A stretch of 64,000 nucleotides of DNA from Dipodascopsis uninucleata var. uninucleata (taxonomy: Eukaryota; Ascomycota; Lipomycetes; Lipomycetales; Lipomycetaceae): the NCBI GenBank assembly GCA_030568195.1, contig JAJLTO010000004.1, positions 372,001-436,000 of the forward strand, written 5' to 3'. Made by a program: the position numbers and the translations under genes. Below, piece after piece: positions 21,197-32,505 of the stretch. The notes under the pieces were generated by a model that searched no databases, was not told the DNA's origin, and saw nothing but the letters and a program-made list of their open reading frames with translations. Every line of letters begins with the position of its first letter. The stretch's first letter is position 1.

Positions 21197-21982
21197 TTAC
21201 AGTAGCGTATAAATTTTAACAAAATCATCATATCCTACAGACCCATATGAGTTCCCACTAGCAATGCCTATCATTTCTCGCAATTCTTCATCTGTGACAC
21301 TTTCGTCCTTAGCAACATTAGCTGCTCTTCTTAAATCTTCTAGAGTTATAAAATGTTTATCTGCCCGATTATTTACAAACAGGTTAAACGCATGTTCAAA
21401 CTCCTTTGCTCGTTCTGCTACTGAAGACACTTCTCGTTTTCGCTCCTGATACTTGTAGCTCATAATCTCTATAAATAAGGCATTATCGATGTAGCCAGAA
21501 CCGCTTGGGTCACCAGTTTGAATGATTTCTCTGAGTTCTTGCCGACTAATATCAAATCCCAATGCCAGCAATGCATCTTCTAGATTATCACTAGGAAATA
21601 AACCTGATTCCTCGCATCCAAGCTCAAACACATCAGATATTTCAGAATATTCTTCTGCAGATAAACCCATTGACCTGATGTCGATCTTCCTTTCTGCAGA
21701 GTTCTCCGATCTTTTAGAGCTTTGCCCTGTAGTAACAGAGCTCTCGCCACTATTGATTAATTTCTGGTCTCGATATTCATTTTCGTCAATATCTGCCTCT
21801 ACATCCGGTGAACCAGCGCCATCATCTTCTATGTCTTCTTCCAATAAAGAATAATTTTTTCGCGATATATTCCGTCTTGATCTACGGATTTCTCCACCCT
21901 GTTAAAGCTAGATTAATATATAATCAGGATAATACTGAAATAAAATCAAGAGCATATAAGGAAATTACACGAACCATGACAT
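21197..21982 (-). CDS. Centrin-like EF-hand protein (possibly Rad33-like)
   Basis: Exons 21971-21982 (MSWF) and 21197-21898 (minus), giving 237 aa. The first donor is GTGTAA, so the four-residue first exon is tentative. An acidic, Ser-rich N-terminal third precedes four EF-hand-like units. The best are DPSGSGYIDNALFIEIM and FITLEDLRRAANVAKDESVTDEELREMI, the latter very close to the third/fourth EF hands of centrin. Units 1, 3 and 4 lack several Ca-coordinating acids (for example ASGNSYGSVGYDDF). Centrins act in spindle-pole duplication, mRNA export and, with Rad4, excision repair. Budding-yeast Rad33 is a divergent centrin homologue in repair. The extra N-terminus and poor loops make it unlikely to be the main Cdc31. 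Confidence 0.6.
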
Positions 21983-23414
21983 TTGAATTTACATAATACT
22001 GATATATTGTGAACTAGAATTTCAGATGGTGTAGCACACCATGTACGTACTAACAGTCCTTATTCTACGATGCCACATCAAACCCTAACATCTTTAGGCA
22101 TTCCCATAAAAATTATGTTACTTGAGATAAATTTTTCTCTTTTTTCTTCAATAATAACGCCTCTGTCATAGCTAGAACCCATGTCCGCCATTTGATCAAA
22201 GGGATATGAGTGTGGACACCAGAGGGAAATCAATGTTTTGCTTATACACCGTTAAAACTGTTTTCTGTGGAAACTGAAACGGGTGCTTGATCTCTTCAGC
22301 TCAACAGAGACGAAGTGCCTAGCTTTTAACGGCTGTTTGAGAGGTAGATCTATCTTCCTCTAGACAGTAATTGCATGGGCAAACATTATACATAGAAAAT
22401 TCAGTATAGAATATCTTTATCACATATAGAAAATACTCTTTTTAACTATTTATTACTTGTTATAAGTTCAACTTTTGTTAACTGCATATCTTCATGCCAC
22501 GAAGCATGTTACTGCTTGTCCTCAACTCATTTGTACTTCTGCACTAGTCTATGGGCTGGATTAGCATTTGTAAGGTGAAACTATGTTGGAAAGAATAACC
22601 TTCCTGGTGAACACATTAATTTTGACAGCAAGCACTATTATAGTGATGTGCCGCCGGCTGTAGTAAGAGCAGAAAACATGTCAACATGAGAATCCAATAA
22701 CACTGGCATTAGTGTCTATGTATACGTTCAAAAGCTTTTTATTAGAACTTATTGAAATGACGTAAGAGACCTAATAGATTATTTACTCAGTATATTATAT
22801 TGGACTCCGTTCACACTATCGACTTGTCAATGCCATAGAATAGAAACTGAATTCGAATCAGCTAAGACGTTGAAGTTCTTATTCAGTTAAGTGTTCTAAT
22901 TTACGCCTGCCTGACTACTTGTAATTCTAACTGTATATGTTAATGGATTTGAACGAAGCAAGTAATGACATTCAATCACTATAGGCGTGTGATATGTTTG
23001 ACTATATTCTTGCTCCAGGCACAAGTGCAATATATATCAGAAGATTCAATCCGGGAGTGATTATAGAAGATTGCCAACGAAAACGCAGACGAATTGATGT
23101 GTAAATGGAACGTGCATAAGCCGTCTAAGTATCAAACAATAAACAAGTGACTAGGGAAATTTACATATCTAATAGAAGTAATAGATGCTAGTTGCTGTAA
23201 GCTTATAACAGCTATTCATCAGTAGAAGCCCTTTTTGGCAATTTCACCTTAGTCATCTTGCTATTTTATAGCTTACGTCTCAATAGATAATTAGATGCAA
23301 ACGAAATTATGGATGAGTTGATTCGGTCCTGCTGATATTTTGTTATTTTTAAGGATATAATTTTTCTTATTGACTATTAACGACTTAAGTTATTTACTAC
23401 AAGTCCTGTAGTAC
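21983..23414. other. Intergenic region upstream of the EF-hand gene
   Basis: About 1.4 kb between two minus-strand genes. A 37-codon minus-strand frame (22078-22191) starts with a good ATG 100 bases upstream of the EF-hand gene and could be an upstream ORF. The rest is AT-rich without coding signal, tRNA boxes or repeats I can support. Confidence 0.4.
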
Positions 23415-24540
23415 CTAGAACTTATTCTTGAGCTCACGAAGTTTCTTCATAACGTCAACACGGTCCTCAACACCAACCGCCTTCTTAATTGCAGGATCCT
23501 AATAGATAACAAGAAATTAGTATTCACGTAATAAGAGATGTAGAAGACGGTTTATACTTACAGTAACCATCATGAATGGATTGTAAGTCTTCTCATCTCC
23601 AATCGTAAATTTACCCGTGGTCACTTCGTTAGAGTTAGCAAATTTTTCGAGTTTCTTCAGCGGCTCAGTGTCGAGAACAGTTTTTGCAAACTTAATATTA
23701 GATCGAGTGTATTCGTGACCAGGCTAATAACGCAAGTTAGCAAATAATTCGATTGACTTGTTTGGCAGTATGACTTTCACAACTTACGAATACTTTGGTG
23801 TCATCAGGCAAAGAGCCCAATATCTTGTTCAAAGCGATATCCATCTCAGCTGGAGTACCCTCGAAAAATCTGCCAGAGCCGCAAATAAAAAGGGTGTCTC
23901 CAGTGAACACTGCCTTATCATCGCCATCCTGGAAGAAGTAGCAGATAGAATCCTGGGTGTGACAGGGCGTGTGAAGAGCAGTAATGGAAATACTGCTACC
24001 AAGCTTGAAGATAGACTTGTCCTTGGGAGTCTCAGTAACATGAGGAGAGTTGAAGCCTGCAATAATTGGTAATCCTGGGTATGCCCGTCTCTATCGGAAA
24101 GAATTATGAATTCGTGAGAATTGTATTCCAATAGACTACTAGACTGAACAGCTTACCATTGCATCATTGCCACCTAAAAATCATCGATTAGTGAAAATTC
24201 CCACGGAGGACTCATTCTAGTTTAAAGATATTTTACGCACCTGAGTGATCATAGTGATGATGGGTGTTAACAATTCCGGTGAGTTTGATGGCACCTTTAC
24301 TCTCGAGACTCTTGATGACAGGAAGAACCCTACAATCAATTGACACATTAGTAAACACTAAGGCTTGGTAATAAATAACATAGGATAGGATGCCAATTAT
24401 TGAAAGAAACCAAAAAAACTCACGTACTCATCTGGCTCTGCTGGGTCAATGACAAGAGTATCCTTAGTTGCATCATCAGTAACTAGGTAAGCATAGTTGT
24501 CACCGGTACCCCAGCGCATCTTAATATGTTGGATATGCAT
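23415..24540 (-). CDS. GLO2: Hydroxyacylglutathione hydrolase (glyoxalase II)
   Basis: Six exons (minus): 24428-24540, 24241-24329, 24157-24173, 23788-24090, 23562-23723 and 23415-23498, giving 255 aa. It hydrolyses S-lactoylglutathione to D-lactate and glutathione, completing methylglyoxal detoxification. The metallo-beta-lactamase ligands are present: THHHYDHSGG, formed across the exon 2-3 junction, then LHTPCHTQDS, then FTGDTLFICGSGRFFEG, and PGHEYTRSN after the next intron. The third exon is only 17 nt (24157-24173) and encodes part of HSGGNDAM. The N-terminus MHIQHIKMRWGTGDNYAYL starts at the fold with no presequence, so the enzyme is probably cytosolic. Donors are GTAAG, GTACG and GTGCG types. 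Confidence 0.95.
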
Positions 24541-25009
24541 TTCTCTTTTGGCAAACTAAACAGTAGATCTCGTGTTAGTAATTAGGAAGTACTATCTTTG
24601 GATGAAGATTCCCTGCAATTCTAGTAAACATCTATAACTGTCCCAATATATGGCGTAGCATTCAACGTCAACGAATATATTCAAGTAATCAACTCAGTAG
24701 CAAACCTTCCATAAATTATATCGGCAGAACCTCATACTTTAAGTTCGAAATGGAAAAACGGCTATCGTATAGCTTATTTTGTGAATAATTGTGTTATTCT
24801 GAAGTAAATTAAGATGATCGGACGAGTTTAATCTACTAGTATTCAATGCCCTCTTATCAACATCAATAATTTGATTTATAATGATTTATTCCGGCTATGG
24901 TATTTGATACACAAGACCTAACCCAGATGAAATTACATAGTAACTAATAATGCTATTTGCAGAATAAAAATTGAATACTGCTTAATACAAGTGGATTAAC
25001 TATGCATAA
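24541..25009. other. Intergenic: GLO2 promoter and TRM6 3' region
   Basis: About 470 AT-rich bases between two minus-strand genes; nothing else recognised. Confidence 0.5.
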
Positions 25010-26469
25010 TTAATTCTGAGTTGTATCATTAAAGTTATCGTTATTATTCGAAATGATTTTGCGCCTCTTCCTGATATTACCAGCCTGGACCTTTGATGGT
25101 AGAACTCTAGTTCCAAACAACAAATATCCGCCTCCAGATTTCATGGTCATTAGAGGGTGTGTTCTTCCTGGAAATACTTGATATTTTCTCGCGCGTGTCT
25201 CCATTATTGTAGGTGCAAGTACTCTCAGATCTGCCATCATTTTATGTGATGCCGATATAAGAGGCTCTTTGCAGTTATTATACAGCACTATTTGTCGCGA
25301 GCCTTCAAGACAAGGTATCAACTTCTCAAGCAATGGCTCGGTTTCGAATGTAGTGGCAAGAATCAAACTACAGAATTAAATCAGTTGAAGTCGCAAATAT
25401 GCGGTCAAATTATTGTATATAGAAAGAACTCTTACCCGTCATAAATTCCATCGCGAAGCTGCTCAATGATGTGTGTGAAATCTTTATGTTGAGATAGCTT
25501 TCGATAATATTGTCCTCTCCTAGAGGGCTTCATAGAGGCTAGAGTTTCATCAGATAGAATTTTTACTTCTTCTTCTTCATCAGGATCAAATAGTTGTAGT
25601 AGATTTAGGGACTTCACCATCTTTTGAGTCATCGACTCTGGAAAATTCATATACTTCATGACTTCGAAATTAGGATGCTCATTTTCGTGTAAAAACAGGA
25701 TTTCTCCATCACCTGTCAGTTAATATGTAAGCAAATATTCAACTCAGCTGTAAAGATATGAAACATAATAAGTCAGTTTCGAATACGCACCTCCCATTCT
25801 CTCTAACATAGTTCCTGTGATTAAACCGCCTGTCTCTTCCATTACAATATACTTTCCACCCCGTCGAATGTCACCCAAGCTCATCATCAGTCCTATGGAT
25901 TCAGCAGTAAGTTCCAAGATTCTATTTTGATCTTTATATTGAAAATACTCGATGATTTCACAGCTTCCGACGCTGCTAGGGGTGAATCTTCTAAGAAACT
26001 TTTGCTGCTTTCGACGTTTGTACTTTTCTTTGGAAAATATAGTTTTCTGTTGAAAGGCAGTATGAGACTTGATCACCGTTCTAATAATCTCTTCTCCACT
26101 TGACGATCTTTTCAATTCTTCAATCTCTCTCATTGATAATTTCTGTACATTCGGATCGTCATAGGTCAGTTCATTTGTACCTATCGAGTCTTCCTTATTG
26201 TCATCGACGTCTGCCTCGTCCTCATTTTCGTCCTCATTCGTCGCCGACGAAGGAAAAAGACCCTCTGCGGAATACAACACTTCAACATGTTTCGAATCTT
26301 GAATCTCATAAGTATAACCATATGGTCTTCCAATTATGTCATCTGCAAAGAATGAGCCAAATTTACCCAAATGGATAGTTGTGTTGGGAACCACTTGTGT
26401 GATTCGAAGTGTGGAAGATGGCATTCTAATCAGCACATAGCTGTTTGCCTGTATCGTGTCTTCATTCAT
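25010..26469 (-). CDS. TRM6: tRNA m1A58 methyltransferase non-catalytic subunit Trm6 (Gcd10)
   Basis: Three exons (minus): 25791-26469, 25436-25712, 25010-25367, giving 437 aa. Trm6 binds tRNA and, with the catalytic Trm61, methylates A58, which stabilises initiator tRNA-Met in the nucleus. The N-terminal beta-barrel (YVLIRMPSSTLRITQV, KFGSFFADDIIGRPYGYTYEI) is followed by the hallmark helix, with DDPNVQKLSMREIEELK, and SSGEEIIRTVIKSHTAFQQKT. A degenerate Rossmann domain then lacks a SAM-binding glycine motif, as expected for this subunit (RRGGKYIVMEETGGLITGTM). The C-terminal part (DGLILATTFETEP, LVVYN-like strand, FPGRTHPLM) completes the family fold. Intron donors are GTGCGT and GTAAGA. 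It is divergent from NOP2. Confidence 0.93.
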
Positions 26470-27014
26470 TTGAGATCAGACGCAATCAATTGAATTGATT
26501 TTTATTTATTAAATGTTTTAGGATATTAGTTGACCAAAACTGTCTTCTCAAAGATATGCTATTTTGTCTAAAGTCAGTCGCGGAAAATTTTGTGCAATTG
26601 ATTTTTGAAATCTTCCTTAGTACCACCGCAGGTATATAGATATATCAGTCACCCTTCTGTTAGATTTTTGTATTATTGATTTTATGACCTCTGCAAATTT
26701 CATTAATCGATTCGCATCTATAATTATTTCTATCTTATATAATTATTAAGACTCGCTGATGTAGAGCGCAAGAAAAAAAAATTGAAATTGCAATGACTAC
26801 CCCTGAAATTCTAGTACATGTGTCGTGTACGTTTACGCCATATATTAAAGGTGTCTTAAGCCACTTGCAAACTCCCACTGACAAAAATTTTTTTCAAAGA
26901 AAATTAGTTAAACAGTGGATATCGTTTAAATATCTGTACTCACTTCTCTCATAGGATCAAATCAGTGTAAATAGTGACTAAAGATTCATATTTAGAATCT
27001 AAGTAGCTATATAT
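26470..27014. other. Divergent promoter between TRM6 and NOP2
   Basis: About 545 bases. A pair of AAAATTTT-type runs (near 26584 and 26883-26896) resembles the RRPE element of ribosome-biogenesis promoters; I see no clear PAC partner. The pairing of two RNA methyltransferase genes on one promoter would fit shared growth control, but this is inference. Confidence 0.4.
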
Positions 27015-28880
27015 ATGGCCAAGAAAACAGCTTTGGGCCGTAAGGCTCGTCTAAAACAGGGTCCGGTCCCGTCTTATGACCAGTTCAAGCAAGGAATCTT
27101 GGATCCTAAGAAAGGCGGTACTTCAAAGAACAAACTAAATATTAAGGGATCTGATCAGTCGGACTCCAAGAAGAGAAAACGAGATGATGGCGTCACTAAG
27201 TCTCAGAGGAAGGTTAAGAATGTTCAATCATCTTCTAATTTAAAGAAAATGAAGAAGGAGCTCTTTGATGATGGATCAAACGACGAAGCTGATGACGATT
27301 TCCGTGGTTTTGATGATGATGGTGAACTCGATGCCGGCGGTGATGAGTCAGACGAAAGTGAAGAAGTCTATGATTCAGAGGAAGAAGCTGAAATTCAAAA
27401 TGGAAAGACAATTTTTAGTGACGATGAGGGTGATGATGACCTTTTGGAGGAAGCGAACAAGCTTGGTCTTGCTAAAGCTCTTCAAACTGGCGATGATGAA
27501 GACGAAGAGGAGGAAGTTGAAAAGGAAGAAGTTGATGACGACGAGGAAGGTGGTGAAGATGAGTTTATAAGTGCAGAGGAGGATGAGTTTGTAGAAATGG
27601 ACAGGCCAGATGAGGATGAAGAAGGCGATGTTGATATAAATTTGGAGGAAAAAGTTATGAAGATTCTTCCGTCTGGCCAAGAGATTGAAACAGAAGCAAA
27701 CGTTCCTCCCGATATTTACCTATCACAGACTAGAATCCAGGAAATTCTGAATGTTTTAGATGATTTCAAAAAGCAAGCAGAGAAGGGAAGGTCGCGAGCA
27801 GATTATGTTCAGCAGCTGATTTCTGATATTGCCAACTACTATGGTTATACCGAATATCTCGCAGAGAAACTATTCGATCTATTTTCACCACGAGAAGCTA
27901 TTGAATTTTTTGAGGCCAATGAAGTTCCCCGTCCGATAACCATTAGAACAAACACTCTGAAGACTCGAAGAAGGAATCTAGCTCAAGCATTGGTAAATAG
28001 AGGTGTCAACTTAAAGCCAATTGGTAATTGGACAAAGGTCGGTCTGCAAATCTTTGATTCGCAAGTTCCAATCGGTGCCACTCCTGAATACCTTGCTGGT
28101 CACTATATTATACAAGCAGCATCATCATTTTTACCCGTTATTGCTCTTGCGCCACAAGAAAATGAACGAGTACTTGATATGGCTGCTGCCCCAGGTGGAA
28201 AAACAACCTATATTTCCGCTTTGATGAAAAATACTGGTTGTGTGTTTGCAAATGATTCGAATAAGGCTCGTACAAAGAGCTTGATCGCTAATATACATCG
28301 GCTGGGCTGCACTAACACTGTAGTGTGCAACTATGATGCTAAGGAGTTTCCAAAGGTTATAGGTGGATTTGATAGAGTTTTGCTGGATGCACCCTGCTCT
28401 GGTACAGGTGTTATTGCGAAGGATCCGTCTGTGAAGACAAGTAGAACAGAAAAAGACTTTATTCAGCTGCCATTCCTTCAGAAACAGCTCCTTTTAGCGG
28501 CAATAGACTCTGTTGATGCAGAGTCTAAGAGCGGTGGGTATATTGTCTATTCGACTTGTTCTGTCACTGTAGACGAGAATGAAGCTGTTGTTGACTATGT
28601 CCTGAAAAAACGATCTGATGTGAAACTTGTTGAAACCGGTCTCGGATTTGGAGTTCCGGGGTTTACTAAGTTCAGAGGCAAGAATTTTAATCAAAAGCTC
28701 TCTTTGACTAGAAGATATTATCCTCATACTTATAACGTTGATGGTTTCTTTGTGGCTAAGTTCAAGAAGCTTAAGATTGCTGATCTCAAGCAGGACAAGA
28801 AGAAAGAGAATGGAAAAAAGGAGCAGCAGACTGAAGATTCGCAGGATGGAGAGATGTCGTTCAGTGCGTTTGAGGACTAG
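27015..28880 (+). CDS. NOP2: 25S rRNA m5C methyltransferase Nop2
   Basis: Single-exon 621-aa protein, almost the length of budding-yeast Nop2. It makes m5C2870 in 25S rRNA and is needed for 60S assembly in the nucleolus. The N-terminal 230 residues are Lys-rich, then strongly Asp/Glu-rich, typical of the family. The NOL1/NOP2/Sun domain follows: FFEANEVPRPITIRTNTLK, SAM motif DMAAAPGGKTTYISALM (about residue 386), DAPCSGTGVIAKDPSVK with the PC-motif cysteine (about 457) and YSTCSVTVDENEAVVDYVL with the catalytic TC-motif cysteine (about 512). VPGFTKFRG and RYYPHTYNVDGFFVAKFKK are also conserved. The Lys/Glu-rich tail ends in FSAFED. Nothing looks disrupted. Confidence 0.97.
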   Translation: MAKKTALGRKARLKQGPVPSYDQFKQGILDPKKGGTSKNKLNIKGSDQSDSKKRKRDDGVTKSQRKVKNVQSSSNLKKMKKELFDDGSNDEADDDFRGFDDDGELDAGGDESDESEEVYDSEEEAEIQNGKTIFSDDEGDDDLLEEANKLGLAKALQTGDDEDEEEEVEKEEVDDDEEGGEDEFISAEEDEFVEMDRPDEDEEGDVDINLEEKVMKILPSGQEIETEANVPPDIYLSQTRIQEILNVLDDFKKQAEKGRSRADYVQQLISDIANYYGYTEYLAEKLFDLFSPREAIEFFEANEVPRPITIRTNTLKTRRRNLAQALVNRGVNLKPIGNWTKVGLQIFDSQVPIGATPEYLAGHYIIQAASSFLPVIALAPQENERVLDMAAAPGGKTTYISALMKNTGCVFANDSNKARTKSLIANIHRLGCTNTVVCNYDAKEFPKVIGGFDRVLLDAPCSGTGVIAKDPSVKTSRTEKDFIQLPFLQKQLLLAAIDSVDAESKSGGYIVYSTCSVTVDENEAVVDYVLKKRSDVKLVETGLGFGVPGFTKFRGKNFNQKLSLTRRYYPHTYNVDGFFVAKFKKLKIADLKQDKKKENGKKEQQTEDSQDGEMSFSAFED

Positions 28881-29139
28881 TTTCTAGCGGCTTTAGACAT
28901 AGATCATTTTATCGAAGCAAATCTACAGAATCAAAATAAGGATGTAATTTTTTAATAAAAAATCAGCGGTCTGCATAGTGGCATAGTTAAAGCTCATGAA
29001 ATTTTGTGTTTACTAAAAGTATTATTGGAATTCCATCTATGAATTTAGTTTCCATTGGATCAAATGTTACAATATATTAATATAAATACTATTTGGAATT
29101 CGATATCTAGAAATTTACGTCATTAATTTGAATGCTTTA

Positions 29140-29775
29140 TTATTCAATTACAGTGTATATATCTGTATAATATGCATATTCTGTGACTGTCATATATATT
29201 ATGGCTGCACCATCAGTTGTTGGGACTGTGGAGGAAGTCATTGAAGGATCATTAGTAGTCTCAGTTATGGTAGTTGTGAGAGTCTGTGTTACTGTTATAA
29301 AATCGGTAGAAGATAATGCGAGCGTTGCAGATGTAGTCGATCCTGAGGAACCGGGAGTAGACGTAGAGCAAGTAAGGTCAGGGAAAACAGCGGTCAAGGT
29401 GGAAGATGGCACACTTGTGGTTGTAGTAATAGGCAAAGGTGCGGAGTAGAGACTGGAAGATACCACCTGGTCCTTAGTAGATTCGTAATTATTAGCTACT
29501 ATTAGCTCAGTAGTATCAGAAGCATCTGCAGAGTATGTGCTACTGTAATAAATATCTTGATTTGGCGTCGAGAAGGATATTACGAAACGCTTAGGGTATT
29601 GAGTAACGAACGTCGTAGGAACTGCATAGGGACTGCTGTTTGTATATATTCCTCCGGTGGGATAAGTACTGAGTGTATCAAAAACTCTCTTATAATGCAA
29701 ATTGGCCTCTGCTTCACCAAGAAATATAAATAAAGTAGTCCAAATTAGGACATTCGTAAGCCAGCATACTGCCAT
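29140..29775 (-). CDS. Secreted Ser/Thr-rich protein, probable cell-wall or extracellular
   Basis: Single-exon 211-aa frame with an ATG. An N-terminal hydrophobic segment (about residues 7-24, ending GEAEA) looks like a cleavable signal peptide. The remainder is over one third Ser and Thr with clusters such as TTTTSVPSSTLTA, expected to be heavily O-mannosylated. Only one Cys lies in the mature part and there is a single N-glycosylation-like NSS. The C-terminus (TVTEYAYYTDIYTVIE) is not a hydrophobic GPI signal and there is no second membrane segment. TVTE/TVTQT repeats resemble those of fungal cell-wall proteins. I recognise no enzymatic domain. It could be lineage-specific; composition and signal peptide are the only support. 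Confidence 0.55.
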   Translation of the reverse strand: MAVCWLTNVLIWTTLFIFLGEAEANLHYKRVFDTLSTYPTGGIYTNSSPYAVPTTFVTQYPKRFVISFSTPNQDIYYSSTYSADASDTTELIVANNYESTKDQVVSSSLYSAPLPITTTTSVPSSTLTAVFPDLTCSTSTPGSSGSTTSATLALSSTDFITVTQTLTTTITETTNDPSMTSSTVPTTDGAAIIYMTVTEYAYYTDIYTVIE

Positions 29776-30667
29776 TTATATAAAAGCTAAAAGCAGAAGA
29801 CGTTTAATACTCGTGATATGTAAAGAAATTTCTTACAGTCGCTATTCTAGAGTTGTATTACACTTAAACCTGTCTTCTGGAACTCGATATCAAAAAGTGG
29901 AACAGTAGTCGCATATATATAGATCTAACCTCTCTACATAGACTCATATATATACGATATAGATACGCGCTATTTCACGAATTGAGGCCATTGATCACTG
30001 TTTCACAGAGGAAAATATAAAATTTAAGACGACAATACAGGAAGTATTAGATATACATCTCCCCCCAAGACTTCAAGATAGCTGTGCGGCTGACACTAGT
30101 TGTTCTCATGGTTTCAGATCATGGTATATATGCAGGGATGATGTACATAGTGAACTGACATATATTTAGCTAACCTTAATAAAGCTATTGAGACGTCAAG
30201 TGGATCCTACATAAAATATATCTGAGTATACTAAATTAAAAATAAAGCCATGCTGTGAGAGCTAAAGTAATAGATGATTCAACTTTCTCTGCTGAGACCT
30301 AAATTCAACAGACCAAAAAAATGAATGCGGCAACCATAAAATACGGCGCTCATATAACATACTGTTACATTATTCTAGCAAGCTCCAAAGCAGGCCATCT
30401 TTGGGATAGCGTCAAAATTACGATCTTAGGTACGAAACGAGACTTCGTTACGTAGTCATAGTCACAAAGGTGTCTAGGAAACTGATACTATTCTATTTGC
30501 GAGAGAAGTAACTACCGATTCAAATGTGGACAAATTCATAACATCGTGAGACCACGAAAAAGCCACAAATCAATTTAACAAAACTAGTATAATATTTTTG
30601 ATAGAACAATCTAGCAGTATGCCCTATGAATTTGTAAAACCAAAACCAAAAGAATTGCCTTCTAAAT
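29776..30667. other. Intergenic upstream of the secreted-protein gene
   Basis: About 890 bases between two minus-strand genes, with no supported frame. It should contain the promoter of the secreted-protein gene and the 3' region of the hydrolase gene. Confidence 0.45.
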
Positions 30668-32505
30668 CTAAACTGGCAGCTCCTGCAGAACAGCTTTATT
30701 AAAATCCTCTGGATTGTCTAAGTAAAGATGGTGACCTGCTCGACTTATCACAATGCACTTGCTATCGATGCCTCGCTCACGTAAAATTCCAGCAGCATTC
30801 CTACCAGCTTTGATGTCCATCCAATCGTTCTCGCCATACATCCACACCGTGGGGACATTTAAGTATTGAAGACGATCGATCAAAGCAATACGTGCAAATG
30901 CACCGGGAGCTAGTATGCGAGTCGCTGCATACTCACCGGAACCCTTCGAAGTAAAGAGACCAAAGCAGTAGTCATGTAGCGCCTTAGCCTCTGGTCCTGG
31001 TAGCATCTGGAAACGGTGATTTGTCCATAAAGTAACCAATTGAGCACTCATAGGACCTGACATTCTTACTATGGTGAATGGGGATACATTATTTTCCCAA
31101 AGATACACAAGCCATTTTGGCATGGGCCGCTTAAGCTCCTTGGTCGCTCTAGGAAACGGCCATGCCTGCGTTGCCTCTTCTTGAGTCTGTGAGATCTCAG
31201 CACCAACAGTAGATTCCGGAGGATGACTCAGATCCTCGTGAACGACCCAAGGATCCCGAGGTACACCCGCAGGTGAGACAAGAATCAGTTTTTTGATCCT
31301 GTCAGGATATTTCAGTGCATACGCAACGCTGAGATAACCACCCAGAGAATGTGCCATCAGTGTGAACTTCTCAATACCACTTTTTATACGCCATTTTTCT
31401 AGTGCATCAACAAACCATCCTTCTGATTTGAGAACAGCCTCATACTTGTCCTTAGCCTTTATCTGGAACTTTGGTCGCGATGAACGGCCGTATCCCAGTA
31501 GGTCCAACGCATGCAGACGCCAGCCGCGAACGCTAAGTCCATCAAAGTTTCGATAAAAAAAACCAAGACCTGCACCATATCCATGTAGGATTACTAGGTC
31601 GTTTCTAACTTCAGTTTCTGTGTTAGTAACCATGAACTCATTAAGCGAAACACCAGTAGATATCTCAACCATGCGAGACTCGGCCGTTCGAGTTGCATCC
31701 GGATTCGGAAAAAAGGGAAGAAAAGAGAGTATTTGCCTCTCAGAATCAGCAAGAGGCTTTATATTCCACCATTCTGAAAGTGACTCTTTGAACGTCAAGG
31801 GAAAATTCATCTTGGTGAGTGACGACAAAAGTGACCGTTGTTGGGGTGTCCTTGACGAACCACCAGACTCAGGAGAGGGTCCATTGTCAGTACCAGTATT
31901 ATTTGACGGCGGATTCGACATTCGGACTCTTCGCAATCTCGTACTTTGAGGAGAAGCTGTAGGTGCCGCTGCTACTGTTAAAGTTGTTCCTCCGCTGGAT
32001 GTTGCAGCCGCGCCACTACTCAGCCTTGTTATTGCAATGTTCCCGACTCTCCGTCCTTGCGATGAAGACAGGAAAATCAACGATTTAACCCCGCGTATCT
32101 CCGTCGAAGTAATAAATCTTCGAAATGAGATATTCTGCTGAAATAGCAGACAAATTCCTATTTGGCCCCTAATTTTGAATGATTATTTGTGTTATACCGC
32201 AACTAAGGCTGAATATATAAGAGAGCGTCTATATTAACCGCAAGCAAACTCGACTAAGGACCGTTTTATGCTTGATACATCCAAAAAAATTTTTAAGTCA
32301 GCTACTATAAGATCAGATATCTCTTTTAGGTTCTATTCTATCACCTATAAACACTTTTTCTGCTCAAGAATTGGTGTGCCAGACAGAGATTGCCAAATTC
32401 ACGGAGCTTCGGAGCTCCAATTTTTCCCTCCAATAGTGCGCTACTCACACCTGAGTTATGACTTTCAAACTACCGGCTTGCCTTACCGGTGTCTCTATTT
32501 ATCAT
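30668..32505 (-). CDS. Alpha/beta hydrolase of the ABHD4/5 - Cld1 family
   Basis: The long exon runs from 32157 down to 30668 with no ATG until 31921. A spliced model fits in phase: exon 32487-32505 (MINRDT), donor GTAAGG, acceptor at 32158, giving 502 aa whose start, with FRRFITSTEIRG and RLSSG, looks like a mitochondrial presequence. The catalytic fold is clear: LVILHGYGAGLGFFYRNFD (oxyanion HGYG), LDLLGYGRSSRP, the nucleophile elbow AHSLGGYLS, a conserved VSPAGVP and HEDLSHPP stretch, then YGENDWMD and the catalytic His in SRAGHHLYLDNPEDFN. Relatives include mitochondrial cardiolipin deacylase Cld1 and lysophospholipid acyltransferases/lipases of the ABHD5 group. The exact substrate is unresolved. 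The two-exon start is moderately supported; ATG 31921 is the fallback. Confidence 0.82.

Noticed and set aside
29183-29449. Val-rich 88-codon plus-strand frame
   Set aside because: It is the complement of the Ser/Thr-rich secreted-protein gene, whose codon bias creates open antisense frames.
32403-32423. GC-rich hairpin followed by a T run, like an intrinsic terminator
   Set aside because: The GGAGCT/AGCTCC stem plus T5 looks bacterial, but this is a nuclear eukaryotic locus and the element lies inside a predicted intron; no Pol III boxes were seen upstream.
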